Source of the DNA: Paramecium tetraurelia
Lineage: Eukaryota; Ciliophora; Oligohymenophorea; Peniculida; Parameciidae
DNA: 64,000 nucleotides
Reading direction: 5' to 3'
Assembly (NCBI RefSeq): GCF_000165425.1
Contig: NW_001799646.1
Span: 190,981-254,980 of the forward strand
Below are positions 10,083-21,899 of the stretch, in pieces; the first letter of the stretch is position 1; every line of letters begins with the position of its first letter. The notes below the pieces were generated by a model, which was given only the letters and a program-made list of their open reading frames with translations, was not told the DNA's origin and did no database searches. The translations under genes were made by a program, and so were the position numbers.

Positions 10083-12047
10083 TCAATATTAATAAACTTC
10101 CAATTAAGGTAATTGAGGATTTAGGGTTTCGATAATTTATGTTTCTAAATTTTAGCACTTTTCAGTGAAATTTACAAGCCATGGAATGTCTTATTCACCA
10201 ATCTATTGTATAATTAAATTTCTAAGATGGAATTCTGCAACATTATGAATGACAGCAGTTTAAATTTCTTCATTCTAGAAGCAATTTAAATGATAAGTAC
10301 TTAAGGTATAAATGCAGTAGCCTTAGTATCAACAACTGCTTCACCAAGGTTTTATGGATTAATTATTTCTTCCTCAGTGGCTTCTTCTTCTACTGATTTT
10401 TCAACTCTGGTTTTTCCTGATTTTGGATGAAATCGAAGACTTTCCATTCCAGGTTACAATTTGACAAGACATGGAATCTTTTAAAAGTCTACTTAACCTT
10501 TAATTTTTGACCATTTGACCTTGGCTCTATTTTCAAATAGGTTTTTAATAACCAAATCAACAATTTGATTAATATTTTGAAGAAATTCGAAAGAAGTCCA
10601 ATGCTATTATAAACTATAGACAATATTAGATTTGATAGCATTTTCTATGCCTTAAGTTAATTATTCAGGTAAGTTGCCTAGAGTCAATTCAGCTAAAAAT
10701 GTAAATTATAATATGGTACGTTCAATATCAGCTAACATCTAATCTATTTAGTCTCTTAATCCAACTTCAATGATGGTTCCTTCTGGTAATGCAGCTATAG
10801 AATTGGTAATCAATTCAGATATATCTTCAATAGATTCTCCGACTTGTTGTAAGGCATTAATAATGATAACAAATTAGCCAATAATACCTCCCAGATAACC
10901 TATAGTATTAGTTCCTTGATAATAGCCATCGACATCAGATATAAGATTAAACCATTCCTTTTCCTCTCCCTTGGTAACCAATTATTCTTAAACAGTCTCT
11001 TTCAATTTCTACCTTCTTTCCTTTTCCAATCTAATTTTTCTTCTCTCTCTTCTTTATTTATCTGCCTCTTCTTTAGCAATTCTTTGCCTTTCTCTTTCAT
11101 CTAGTATCTATTATCTTCGACTTCTTTCTTAAGATAATGTTTTAGTATGTAATTTAAACATGTCATCATCAATGTTATCCAACATTGAGTTGTATTCAAC
11201 AAAGATATGATTCGAACTCAATAATTCAGTTGTCACATCTTAATAAATCCAAGGTAAGTATTCAGATATTAATTATATTTCAACAGGATCTCTAAAATAT
11301 CCGCTAAGTTCCAATTGTTATAATGCCAAATTAACACATTTAGATAAATATTTCTTAGCTGATGCTCGACTGACTAATTTTTCATGTGTCTTGATATCCC
11401 TCTACTTTTAATTATGAAATTGTTATTTTAGTTTAATATTCTCATTGTATAACTGTTATTCTTTCTTCTCCAACCTATCCTATTCAGCCATTTCCATTTG
11501 CTTTAATTTTTAATAATGCTCTTACTTCTCCTTCATCTCTCTCAGCTCCTCTTCTTATAATACTTCCATTCGACTTAAATCCAAAGTCTTTCTTACTAAT
11601 ACCTAAAGAATTGGCTCAGCTTCATATTCAAAATTAAACAATTCTCCATCATCCCACACTTGAGTTTCTTCGTCTATTCCTGTCTTCTCTTTCATGTACA
11701 ATCTAGGTACAACTTTCTCGATTATGAATTCTGTTTAAGTTTCTTTTAGATGTCGGGGTGGTTTGTCAGTTAACTCTTCAACATTGGGGTCTGTTTGTGT
11801 TTCTTCATTATGGATAGTTTCATCTTCCTTCTTCTCAGTCACTACTTTAGTGTTTTGAATCCTCTTTATAGTTGTCTACATAGTTGGCTCTGATTTATTC
11901 AAAACACTTGAATAAGTATTCCCTCTAATGACTCTCTTATCCCACATGATGTTACAAGGCATCCCTGTCCTCTCTATATTTCATCTTCTAAACTACTCTT
12001 GGCGGAGCATTGAATTCATAATCCCCCTATAGTAATTCAGTGGCCAT
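10083..12047 (-). CDS. RSPH3: Radial spoke protein 3 (flagellar/ciliary spoke anchor)
   Basis: About 637 residues. RSPH3 forms the dimeric core of axonemal radial spokes and anchors protein kinase A. Diagnostic blocks: NIMWDKRVIRGNTYSSVLN near residue 30, ETQVWDDGELFNFEYEAEP, and the AKAP-type helix VLVRKTLDLSRMEVLQEEE, followed by a long coiled coil. A variable acidic/Lys-rich C-terminus includes a Gly/Ile-rich stretch (YYQGTNTIGYLGG). Introns: 10275-10300 (26 nt, clear GTA...TAG) and a putative 11973-11997 (25 nt, GTA...GAG) needed to enter the conserved frame; this weaker acceptor could instead mark a one-base frame difference. The ATG lies only 16 bp from the divergent tRNA-dihydrouridine synthase start. 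Confidence 0.95.
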
Positions 12048-12063
12048 ATTATTTATAATATTA
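12048..12063. promoter_or_regulatory. 16-bp divergent intergenic spacer
   Basis: The whole gap between the RSPH3 and dihydrouridine-synthase ATGs is ATTATTTATAATATTA. Promoters and 5' UTRs for the two genes must overlap each other or the opposite coding sequence, unless a start codon is misassigned. Confidence 0.6.
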
Positions 12064-13221
12064 ATGGATGATCATATTTAATAAGCATGGCAATTCTACA
12101 AAAGCTTGGGATCTCCTAAATTCATTTGTATCTCCCTCAATTTAACATAGGTGCTCCAATGGTTGATTAAAGTGAACTCGCATTTAGAATGCTAACTCGA
12201 AAATATGGAACCACATTAGCTTACACTCCCATGTTACATAGTCGTATTATGACTGAGTCCAAATCATACAAAGATGAATTCTTTACTACTTGTCCAGAAG
12301 ACAGACCTTTGTTTGCTTAATTATGTGGACATGACCCCCAAGTCTTAATTAAAGCAGCATTAATGATCTAGGATCAATGCGATGCAATTGACATAAATCT
12401 TGGTTGTCCTTAAGGAATCGCAAGGAAAGGTCTTTATGGAGCTTATCTTTTGGAAAAGAGGGAACAAGTTCTGTAAATTCACTTATTTAAACTATAGAAC
12501 CATTGTGAAAGAATTAAAATAAAATATAAATGTTCCAGTTACTTGCAAAATCAGAATGTTCAAAGATAGAAAAAGAACCCTAGATTTAACGAAAGATATA
12601 TAGGAAGCTGGATGCTCTATTCTGACTGTTCATGGTAGAACTAAAGAGTAAAATAAAGATTTTGTTGGTCAATGCGATTGGACTATTATAGCAGAAATAA
12701 AATAAATACTTCAAATACCTGTATTTGCTAATGGAGGCATCTACACTTGGTCTGATGTTGAAAGATGTCTCCAAGAAACTAAAGTTGATGCAGTCATGTC
12801 ATCTGAAGCTCTCTTAGAAAATCCTGCTCTTTTTTCGGGTGAAATAAAAGATTTAAATGATTTGGCTCTTGAATATATGCAATTTGCCAAACAGTATAAT
12901 GCCAGATTAGCTGAAATTAAAGCACATCTATTTAAACTTCTGTATACAGGCTTATAGATATTTACTGGTACTCTCTTTTCATTTTATATTTTAGATTTGA
13001 GATCCAAACTTGGATCTGCCAAAACTTATGAAGAGCATTTAGAAGTTGTCATAGAATTAAAAAATAAAAGAGCTGATGTTCCTAAAGAAGATAAATTAGG
13101 TTGGTATAAAAGATACTAAAACTTTAAATAACCTTAAAATAATAAAGATAAAAGTCTTCAAAAATTGGAAAACATTATCTAATAGCAAGATTTGTTGATA
13201 TAAAAAAATGATCCATAATGA
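12064..13221 (+). CDS. DUS1L: tRNA-dihydrouridine synthase, Dus1 class
   Basis: Encodes 360 residues; introns 12128-12150 (23 nt), 12473-12497 (25 nt), 12968-12994 (27 nt). The enzyme uses FMN and NADPH to reduce uridines in the tRNA D-loop (positions 16/17 for the Dus1 class). Seen: PKFICAPMVDQSELAFR at the N-terminus, DINLGCPQGIARKGLYGAYL with the catalytic Cys, TCKIR, the FMN-phosphate loop region VHGRTKEQ, and VFANGGIY. Intron 1 falls inside the SPKFICAPMVD block and its removal restores it exactly, which also fixes the start. It ends 44 bp from the convergent TBC gene. The C-terminal ~70 residues are Lys/Gln-rich. Confidence 0.95.
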
Positions 13222-13265
13222 TGTAAATGATTGTTTATAAATAACTAAACTTTTTCATATTTTCA

Positions 13266-14278
13266 TCATTATTTGATAAATTAAATAAAGTGAGGAAGTT
13301 GTGCTGATTAATAAGGTTGCAATCTTGATATCTAAAAAATGTTTTTTTCGATCTCAAAACTCTCATCTATCGCTTTAATATCTTGTTTCTAAATATCCCA
13401 ATCAATAGATAGGATAAATGCCCAATTTAATAAAGCCTACATTTTATAATTTATTACATTCTATTTTTATGTAAGGATCATCAATATTTCTATTTATTCA
13501 CCTTCAATGATGGCTTATTCAAACATCTTTATTAATGATACCGCAACCGTATAAAAATATGATAACCCATTATTGAATAATCCATCTAGATACATCTATG
13601 AATATTCAAATGGTATTTATTGCAATAATAAACTTAAAATCCATTGTTAGAGGTATAATTGAGTTTGTACTTTTTTCTCTCTAAGGTTTAAATATAATTG
13701 ATATTGATATCTAAAAATATAGAAATCTAATATTTTGGAATATTTATTTAATGAATTTTGAGACATTTAAAACACGTCCCTTATTCCCATTTATTAAATC
13801 AGTAAAACAAATAGCCAAAATCCGATCCATTCCTATTTTGCGTGGCTATATAACACAGAAACTATATAATTCATTCCTTAGATATATCCAATTGAGGGAT
13901 CAAAGACAGAATAAGCTAACAAGATATTTCTTATTTCATTGACTTTATTTTCTGCAAGCAACGTCCTTTTTAAATCTTTTTCGATTTGATAATCTATATT
14001 TAATTCAGGCTGTATTTATAATAACTTTTCATATTGTTTTTTTAATTGATAAAAGTCCTAAATCAAATGTTAATTTATACATCTCTCCCATATTTACGCT
14101 TCAACCAATTTATGCAATATAGAGGAGTTTGATTCGAATCATTAATTGAAACAATATCCTTGCCAATTTTATGTTCAAAAATATTCTCCTTAGGTTTAGT
14201 TTGAAATTTTTTTGTATTAGGAATCTTATTAAAAATGGGGATATCATACTCAAGGAAACAATTGTGTTAATTTAGCAT
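13266..14278 (-). CDS. TBC-domain Rab GTPase-activating protein
   Basis: Encodes 329 residues with one intron (14058-14080, 23 nt). TBC proteins switch off Rab GTPases with an arginine and a glutamine finger. Both are present: IEKDLKRT (IxxDxxR motif) and GYIQGMNYIVSVLYSH (YxQ motif). Further TBC landmarks are FWLFVLLI, PFEYSQMYLDGLFNNG and FYTVAVSLIKMFE. The YxQ glutamine codon is TAA, so the catalytic residue depends on the reassigned code. A short N-terminal extension (~65 residues) precedes the domain and there is little beyond it. The ATG is inferred from the frame; an upstream exon cannot be excluded. Convergent with the Dus gene. Confidence 0.93.
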
Positions 14279-14842
14279 CCCCTAAGGGTTATTGCAAACC
14301 TAAAGAACTTATTAACATTATGATTAACTAAAAATATTTAATATGAATATACTCATAAGCACTTCTCATGTTAATATCAGTTATAAATAATTATTTATAA
14401 AATACAATACTTAATTTATAAATAGTGCAAGAGATGTCTTGATTATTTTCTTGATATATTTATTAGATTTAATTATTTTATTTAAAAGGATATAATTTTG
14501 AGGAGATTGCATATACTATTCAATAATTTGATTAACAGCTTAAAGATTATTTTGTTAATTATATTATTTATAGCAAATGATAATTCGATAAAAGAAGCAA
14601 ATTATGATGAATTATAAATCTGAAACGAGGACAATTTGAGAATGTGGAAGAAAAGTATTTTAAGCACCTAAGGATTCAATTATGTCAAAATTGATAAATA
14701 GAATTGATTTATGGAATATGATGATTCAATGAAATCTGGATGAAGAAGAGGCGCAAGGACAGAAAAAGATGCTCATGCCTCATCTCTTTCAACGCGAGTG
14801 ATATTGTGAAGAAATAAGTAAGTCTTTACAGGTGATATATTA
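14279..14842. other. Spacer with fragmented open frames
   Basis: G+C rises locally around 14700-14840 and short open stretches occur (for example NLDEEEAQGQKKMLMPHLFQ), but TGA codons break them and no intron set joins them to the ORF at 14843. Confidence 0.45.
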
Positions 14843-15373
14843 ATGAATGAAGTCAAAGTAAAAAGAGGGGTTATGATTAGGAGTTAAACAAGATAAAATC
14901 ATAGTTACTTAATGCTATTAAAGTCAATTCAATTAGGAAAGGCAAGAGATTTCGGAACTGGCTAACAGTTTGTAAAGCAATTTTTAGGGCACTCAAAATT
15001 TCAGTAGAGATATGAAATACAATAATACTTAATCGATTAGATGTATATATCATATATCTCGTTGATTTTCTAAAACATTAGAAGAGAAAATTCTTTATAA
15101 TTTTGTCTCAGAGGTGAAGTTTCATTATATTAAGAAAATGATGGGAATTGTTACTCTAATTTTTTAGAGAAATAGTCTAATACTTTCATACTCAACAAGT
15201 TATTCCAAATTAATTAAGGATATTCTGGGTGCCAGCAGAAGGATTGCTCAGAATTACATCTTAGTTTTTACTGGTGTAAGACAAAATGTGATGTACTTTA
15301 ATAATTGGAGATTGAGGCGCAGGATTAAATTAAGATAGATTAATTTCGACTATGTAAATTTTAACAATTGTGA
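14843..15373 (+). CDS. Hypothetical protein, possible
   Basis: A 176-residue frame from ATG 14843 to TGA 15371-15373, with many TAA/TAG glutamines. The translation has ordinary composition, with Cys clusters near the end (GCQQKDCSEL, YWCKTKCDVL) and a basic start. No domain is recognised. In A+T-rich DNA of this code a TGA-free run of this length can arise by chance, and the preceding DNA looks like a broken continuation, so it may be a partial or decaying gene. Confidence 0.35.
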
Positions 15374-15529
15374 TTTTTATTAGTAAATAAGAAATTAAAA
15401 ATTAAACTTTTTCAATTGGTTGAAGATTTTTAAAGGAAAAAAATTTAATTATTGAGAGGAGGAAGAAAGGATAGGGATGAGGATGATGATTGATATAATT
15501 TCATAATGTAGAATATTTTTAACTTTTTT

Positions 15530-16053
15530 TCATGAATAAAATATTCTCACTTTCACATTAAAGATAAGGTGATCTTATTCAAACATTTAGATATCAACAA
15601 TTAAATTGCCAGATTAGATTTCTTTGGGCAACATTTGTTCAGGTGGTCTGTTAACAATTGTAGAATCCCAAGTGTTCACGGTTTCAGGCATAACAAAACC
15701 AAATTTAAATACAAAATGCTCAATTTTCTGATCATGCAAATATGCCTATAAAATCATTAAAAATGATTTATACATCTTAAATTAATATTAAGTCTTATAA
15801 TTTTTCCTTTGTAGAAAATTAGATTGATCGAGTAGCAGCTTTTGAAGTAATTATTTTAGGATCCAAAGTAATATCCATAATATCTTGAGTGATCTTTAAA
15901 TAATTAATATTTTGTTACATTTTCAGAAGTAGAATCCCAATAAACTTATTAAGTTTCTGAGTCTTTCATAATTACTTTTTAAATTTAGAATCCATCTTTT
16001 ATTTTCTAAACTTCTCCTTGAGTCAACTCTCTTTTCTTCTTTTGCATTTCCAT
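15530..16053 (-). CDS. PDE6D: PDE6-delta-like prenyl-binding protein
   Basis: Encodes 156 residues, the size of PDE6D (150). Introns 15894-15918 (25 nt, ends AAG) and 15746-15773 (28 nt). PDE6D is a soluble beta-sandwich carrier that extracts prenylated proteins from membranes and, with ARL2/ARL3, delivers them to cilia. Matches run the whole length: VYWDSTSEN, ARSIQFS-type core (AATRSIQFSTKEKLQDLIL), HFVFKFGFVMPETVNTWDST, LIVDIQMFEQDHLIFN and the C-terminal VRIFYS followed by TGA. The N-terminus (MEMQKKKRELTQGEV) is basic. The ATG is 30 bp from the divergent membrane-protein ORF at 16084. Confidence 0.95.
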
Positions 16054-16083
16054 TTTTTATTAATAAAATAATAATATATAAAA

Positions 16084-16498
16084 ATGATATTCGAGGCATT
16101 TGAATTTCTACTTTATACTCTATATCTAGCATTAGCTTACTTGATTCCAATCGCAATGGCTGCTATAGCTTATGCATCGAATGATAAACCGAAAATGAGT
16201 AGATGGCTAATACATTTTTTGCTCATCAATATTTTGAAGCATACTGTGTTCCCAATTCTAGCATTCATATCATTATGTAAAATAAATAAGTAACCATAAA
16301 ATAGAGGCTCTAAATGAAACCTTAGGTATTTGCATATTGATATTGCCAATTTATATTTCATTTGAAACATTGGAATAATTGGTTGAGAATAATTATGTAA
16401 TAGATATTTATTTAAGTTAGAATAATATACTTGCTCCCAAAATTGAAATTTTAAGGCAAAAGTCTTACCAAGGATTATTAAAATTTAATTTATTATGA
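16084..16498 (+). CDS. Small multi-pass membrane protein, unknown
   Basis: Encodes 128 residues with one intron (16277-16304, 28 nt, GTA...TAG). Three hydrophobic segments (~10-30, ~46-66, ~72-90) separated by a short charged loop (SNDKPKMSRW), then a hydrophilic tail. The layout recalls REEP/Pmp3-like small membrane proteins, but no family signature was recognised. The stop overlaps the start of the next small ORF, so the true 3' end may involve another exon. The ATG follows a 30-bp divergent gap from PDE6D. Confidence 0.55.
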
Positions 16499-16788
16499 TT
16501 ATGAATTTGTTAACAATTACCATATATTTCATTTATTCAAATAAACCTTCATATTAAAACAGGTACATCTTAATAAAATCTTATCTAAATTATCATGATT
16601 TCAATATTGTAAATTTTAACTTCGATGTTAAGTCTGTACTTGCTGAATATTTTGTATTGATGGAGCTAGAGAGAGAAGGAGATCTAAAACTAAGGTATTA
16701 AATTAATCATAATTGTTAAGTAAATAAAAACCAAATTACTAAATTATTCGATTTATAATTGTAAGCCTTTGATTTCTTATCAACATGA
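16495..16788 (+). CDS. Small ORF, possible continuation of the upstream membrane protein
   Basis: A 97-codon frame overlapping the upstream stop by four bases and ending at TGA 16786-16788. It begins with a hydrophobic segment (MIMNLLTITIYFIYS) and contains FDVKSVLAEYFVLMELERE. It may be a separate small gene, a 3' exon of the preceding ORF, or chance. Confidence 0.3.
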
Positions 16789-17085
16789 TGAGTTATTACT
16801 AAATGTTTTGAGACATATTTTAAGTAGACTATATATTTAGTATTTTTTTGAGACCTTATCTGGTTGACAAGAAAGCAACTTATAGAATTTCAAGCATTTT
16901 TTCATTTAACTATATCGTATAGATATATAGTCTTGAAATCATGAAAAAAACTAAACAAATCCATGTTTTCGGAAGTAGAGTCAATTTTATATCACTTATT
17001 AAATATTACTTTGTAAATCCACTTAAATAAATATGTGTAAAAACATTATATTTATTAAATATATGCAATAAATTAAATATTCCAA

Positions 17086-18178
17086 TCATTAATAAAAATT
17101 ACTCGTTTTCGGAGGAGTTAATAAATACGGATGAATTTGGGTGTTGTCCTATTAGACAGGACGACTTTGTTCTTATCTAAATTAACCTTGTTTCACTGGA
17201 TATTACTTTGGAGGCTCTATGGGTGGTTCAGTATTTGTCAAAGGCATGAGAGTTTGATTTTGTTGGGGTTGCATATATTAATTATACATAGGCTACATCT
17301 GTTCATTTGGAGAATATTAAGGATAACCTCTTGATACCTACTTCATAACAGGCACTTTTTTCAATGAGACAAACTTTGCCAAATCAATATTTAACTCGTA
17401 CAATGCGCTTTAATCTAATAAGATTTCAGGAACACATTTATTGAACTGTTTCATAAACTAATTAGATTCATGATAATATTCTTCATTTTCCTGAGGGAGA
17501 TTGGATGAGTAATATTTTACAAGAGTCTTCACACTTCTATCTGTATTCAGCTTTTCCAAAAGACTCATCAATGTCTTCCACCTTTATTGCAAGTATTTAC
17601 TAAAGTTTTGAGATTGATTAGTCATAAATCCTCTATTTCCCTCTATTTCTTAGGCTAGTTCTGCTTCCAAAGTATTGAAGAAGTTATCAATGACTTAATA
17701 ACATTATTATCTTGCTTATTTAACTTTATCCATATAATAGTTGACTCCTTCATTTAATGCTGTTACTTTATTCAATTGTCCCATTTCATCTACAAATCTA
17801 TTACAATTGGCAGCCACAGATTGATATACTTCTGTCAAACAATTCTCAAGAGTGTCGAAATCTCCATATGTATTATAGGCCTAATGTTCTTGAGAATGGA
17901 TTTTAACGCACTAATTTTTTTACATTATTCTATACTTATGGACATAAGGGCATTTAGCAAGTTTGACATCTGCAAAACATCGTAATGTATTGATCAACGT
18001 GATAATGACAATTCACTTTAGGCATGCTTTCATAAGTAAATTAATAATTAGGAGCAATTTTTTATGGAAGATTATTAGAACTAACAAAACCTTTCTAAAA
18101 AAATGTAGATTGCTGAATCTGTTATGACTTATTAGGAGTTAGATTGAATAATCTGTTTTCTTGCTTTTGAGTAGCCAT
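17086..18178 (-). CDS. B-box zinc-finger protein with coiled-coil region
   Basis: Encodes 355 residues with one intron (17911-17935, 25 nt) that splits the zinc finger. Residues ~57-95 read NCHYHVDQYITMFCRCQTC ... LCPQCVKIHSQEH, a C-H-C-C-C-C-H-H ligand pattern typical of a B-box. A helical, charged region (~100-270) follows, then a Gln/Pro/Met-rich tail. No RING finger precedes it, so this is not a full TRIM protein. B-box proteins mediate protein assembly; partner unknown. The ATG is the first in frame and TGA comes right after a Tyr-Gln end. Confidence 0.85.
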
Positions 18179-19225
18179 TTTAAAATATATTTATTTAACG
18201 AAAAAAAATAATATAAAATAATGGATTATATATTTTATTTAATATAGAAAGGACTTTACAAATTTGCAGTTATATGTAGGTATATATACATAATTATTCA
18301 TTTCAAATGTTTAATTGAATTTTGGTTGGTACAATAGCATAAATTTTGAATATGTAAATATGCATTCAAAATTGTATTTGTAATAACTTCTAAATAAAGT
18401 GTAAAGATTGTATAGTTAAAATTAGAATTTCAAGCTATTTTATTTATGCAATATATGCAAGAGATTTAACATATAAATGGATTATTATCTATTAGTTCTA
18501 TTATCAAAATATAAGATAATTATTAATTCAACTATCAAACTTAGTTTTTAGAAATTGAATTATTTTTTTATTTTTCGAAGAAATCAAATCATTATTATAT
18601 AGGTTTTGCGGAGCCATAAATGAATTGTTAGAAAATTTTGCTTTGTCTCTTACAGTTTTGAAGTAGATTTAACAATAACATAATGTTAATATTTCCTATT
18701 AGTTGATTAAAAATAATTTAGAAAATAAAATTAATTTTTTGATTTACTTTTAATATATTATAATTTATGGAAAATAAGATGAAAAAATCAAAAAAGAAAA
18801 AAAATATAAAGGCAACTTAGTCACCTTTCTGAATTTAAAAGAGAAGCCTAAACGCTAGTCAATTTTAATTTCTAAAATAATTGAAATTATCTCTTTAAAT
18901 TTTCATTTCTCATAATGTTTTAAAAGATAAAATATATGTTATATTCTTCATTAAAGAGGAACACAGATAGAAATAATCTTTATATAGAAGTAATGAATAT
19001 AATCATCATTCTGTTTTTGAATGATTTAACTTTTTTTATTAAATTATAATGTGAATTTCTTCGATAATTCAAAATCTAAAAATAGGAATATATACATCTA
19101 TTTTTAACGTAATTATCTTAAGGGTATTTTTAATTCCAAATAAATTTCAGTTTAATCAGGTTGTAAGCATCATTTGGGAGTTTAGGATTTAATAATTATA
19201 ACAAAGATTTTAAAGATTTTGGAAA
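18179..19225. other. Intergenic, A+T-rich
   Basis: About 1.05 kb with homopolymer runs and frequent TGA on both strands. I see no gene, RNA or repeat. Confidence 0.6.
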
Positions 19226-19592
19226 ATGAATAATTCAAATAGTAAAGCCTAGACAGAGTTCCACATAGTTACAAATATGAAGATGTACTTTCAAAAAAAT
19301 ATTGGATAAATACTATAAGATAAAGAAGAGGACCCTCAAGTCGAATGTTCCTTAAAATCAGACTATGTTTTATTACCTGATTTAAAATCAATGGTGGTCA
19401 ATCTCACCCATTTAGAGAGTGATGAAGACAATCAACTAAGTGTTAATCAATCTATGAAGACAATCTCATCCACTGCCTCTTCAAGTTAATAATTAAATAA
19501 TTTTAGAAAATATATTCACAGTAATCATACAAAATGTGTCCGTAGAATCCTTTTCCTTAGATTCTGAGTGCGATGAATTTTCTACTTATTGA
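19226..19592 (+). CDS. Hypothetical small acidic/Ser-rich protein
   Basis: Encodes 114 residues when a 22-nt intron (19485-19506, GTT...TAG) is removed. Content: an N-terminal polar segment, HLESDEDNQLSVNQSMKTIS in the middle, and a C-terminal VESFSLDSECDEFSTY. The exon junction yields a coherent end at TGA, while reading through the intron gives a basic tail instead. No domain recognised. Codon use resembles the neighbours. Confidence 0.55.
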
Positions 19593-20497
19593 AAATATAT
19601 AAGAAAACAATAGATGATATATCTTACTCCAATTATAATTACTATTTATATAAAATTAACTTTAAATCCATTATATATATTTTTGTTTTTAATTATTCAG
19701 CAAAATGAAACAACAAGCATTTTTACAAATTTCTTAACTTCATTATTATCAAATGAAAATTAATTAACTCCATAACATACAACTTCAAGTGGTATCAGGG
19801 TTGGATAATATAGTTTCATTAATACTTTTTTTATGATTAATTCACTCTTGAACATAAATTAAGATTTCCTTTTGATTCAATTTGAAATCAAATCCATTAA
19901 AAACTTATTGATATATCAATTTTCGATATTAATTTTAAATGAGGCTCTAAACTTGAATTTTTACTTTAGGCTTAACTTTATAAAAATCTACTTTATGTAA
20001 ATTTCTGTTTTTTATTATGCAAAAATTAAATTATTTTTATATTCATTTGTTAAAATAATATTTAAATCTTCTTTATTATTATATAAAAATTATCCTCTTA
20101 TTAGGTAATAAAAATTGAATTAAACTAGAATAAGGGAAAGTTTAGAAATTAGATGATATTAGAAACTAAATGATGTTATTTGTATTATCTTTAGATTATT
20201 GAATTGATAGTCTATTCTATTTACTAACTCAATTAAGTGTCTATAAAATTGCTAGTCATCTTTTATTAAGAAAACAAAAATATTGATTATTTATGAATTA
20301 ATCTGATTTCTGATATATTTACAATAAGTATTGTATGAAAAAAAAATAGAATAAAATTTTTATTTTAAAACAAATTCATGAGAAAATATATGATTGCTTC
20401 ATCTTCATTTTATAAACTTATATTTTAGATTAAAATTAATTTCAAATTGCCAAGATAAAGCCTAAATTGATAGAGAGTAATATAAAGTAATATAAAT
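19593..20497. other. Intergenic, A+T-rich
   Basis: Roughly 900 bp of low-complexity A/T sequence. No supported feature. Confidence 0.6.
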
Positions 20498-20749
20498 TCA
20501 ATTAATCTCATATTTCTTTCTTTTATGATTAAATTCAAAGCTTTGGAATACTATATTTTTTTTCAATCTTTTGACTTTCCAACCTGTGTACAAACTATAT
20601 ATGAAAATCAAAACTAAAATTCCAATATAACATAATATCAAGATAAGGAGAATATCGAGATTTCGAATGAAACATTCATTTATATCTTCACAATAATTTT
20701 CATCAGGCATGGAATCCTTAGCGATATTCTTACTAGAATTCTGAGACAT
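20498..20749 (-). CDS. Small single-pass membrane protein
   Basis: Encodes 83 residues, no intron, no internal TAA/TAG, ending at TGA. A polar acidic N-terminus (~1-30, KDSMPDENYCEDINECF) is followed by a hydrophobic helix (~33-56, ILLILILCYIGILVLIFIYS) and a strongly basic tail (KVKRLKK). Charge distribution suggests N-outside, C-cytosolic. Conserved family not recognised. Its ATG is 43 bp from the divergent DHHC gene, consistent with a real gene sharing a bidirectional promoter. Confidence 0.6.
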   Translation of the reverse strand: MSQNSSKNIAKDSMPDENYCEDINECFIRNLDILLILILCYIGILVLIFIYSLYTGWKVKRLKKNIVFQSFEFNHKRKKYEIN

Positions 20750-20792
20750 TTTATTGTTTGTTATTTAAAATTAATATTTATTTTTTAGATAA
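20750..20792. promoter_or_regulatory. 43-bp divergent intergenic spacer
   Basis: Only 43 bp, nearly all A and T, separate the start codons of the small membrane protein and the DHHC enzyme. It is presumed to act as a bidirectional promoter; no specific motif was recognised. Confidence 0.5.
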
Positions 20793-21899
20793 ATGATTCA
20801 TTCTAGCGATCGTAATCATAGACGAAAAAAGCTTTCGTAATTTAAGCATTAAGCCGGACCTTTCATCATATTTTTTACTGTCCTAATGCCGACCAATTGC
20901 GTGATTTTAGAATAGTTTGTATCAATTATGAAAAGATTAGTTTTTCGATTTGAAAAAGGATTCTGCATCTGAATTAATAAACGGATTTTTAGTTTATCTT
21001 TCTTATGCCATGGCTATGTGGTCATATTACTAGTCAATTACAATAAAAAATTACACAATAGATAAGGCCACTCCAAATTAAGATAATCGAAGAATTGATC
21101 CTTTGTATAAAAACACTAATTCCTGTCTTTAATGCAACAAATGGAAACCTATACGAACTCATCATTGTTCCCTTTGTGGCAAATGCAATCTAAAAATGGA
21201 TCACCATTGCCCTTGGATTCACAATTGCGTAGGTTTAAGGAATCATAGATGCTTTTATCTCTTTACTATGTATATGACTGTATTAAATCTCATATATAAA
21301 TAGATAGGTGCATTGTAATATAGCTATGCATCTTGGGTTTATTTTAGATATTTGTTTCGAAGTAGCAATGGGTTCTTTTCTCATCAATCTACCTTCTTTT
21401 ATATTTATTGGTTTTTAACAAGTTTGGTTTTATACCCAGTTTGTGCTATGTTATGTTTCTTATTAGTTTATCATACATCCCTAATTATTAATAATTAGAC
21501 TACATTAGAATAAATGGAAAACAGCTAAAGTGGAAATGGTTGTTGTTTACAAAATGACAGGCCTCCAAAGAGCATTAATTTGTTCAATAGAGGAATACTA
21601 TCTAACATAGCGTGGTTTTTTAATTACTCCTATTTTTGGTTTCTTCCTTTTTAAAACATTTACAAGCAAGATGGTAAAATAAAATTATTAAAAAAGGTAC
21701 TTAATATCCAATTGCTCCTTTATGCACCATTTAAGATATTTAAATCTATAATCCTTAATTGCAAATTGGATAAATACCAGATCAACAATTTGATTTTGAT
21801 AAAATTGACCAAAAATATGAAGAATACTTAGCAATTGCCAAACAGAAATACAAAAATAAAAGACTAGTACTTATTGGAAAAGAAATATAACTTGATTGA
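20793..21899 (+). CDS. DHHC-type protein S-palmitoyltransferase
   Basis: Encodes 353 residues; introns 20919-20940 (22 nt) and 21674-21696 (23 nt, ends AAG). DHHC enzymes attach palmitate to cysteines of membrane-associated proteins. The Cys-rich domain (~107-155) is complete: [20 protein letters not shown] and [20 protein letters not shown], with the catalytic Asp-His-His-Cys. Hydrophobic segments flank it ([48 protein letters not shown]), giving the usual four-helix topology. Intron 2 leads into a charged C-terminal tail ([16 protein letters not shown]); without it the frame becomes Lys/Asn-rich nonsense. Membrane location (Golgi, ER or plasma membrane) cannot be told. Confidence 0.95.

Noticed and set aside
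9552-10430. Long TGA-free + strand frame starting at ATG 9552
   Set aside because: More than a third of it is antisense to RSPH3, and the remainder is low-complexity Ile/Asn/Lys/Leu. TGA is rare in such DNA, so a run like this is not strong evidence.
16898-16955. Nested inverted repeat (TTTTTTCAT ... ATGAAAAAA with an inner ACTATAT/ATATAGT)
   Set aside because: Almost pure A/T pairs in very A+T-rich spacer; expected by chance too often to call.
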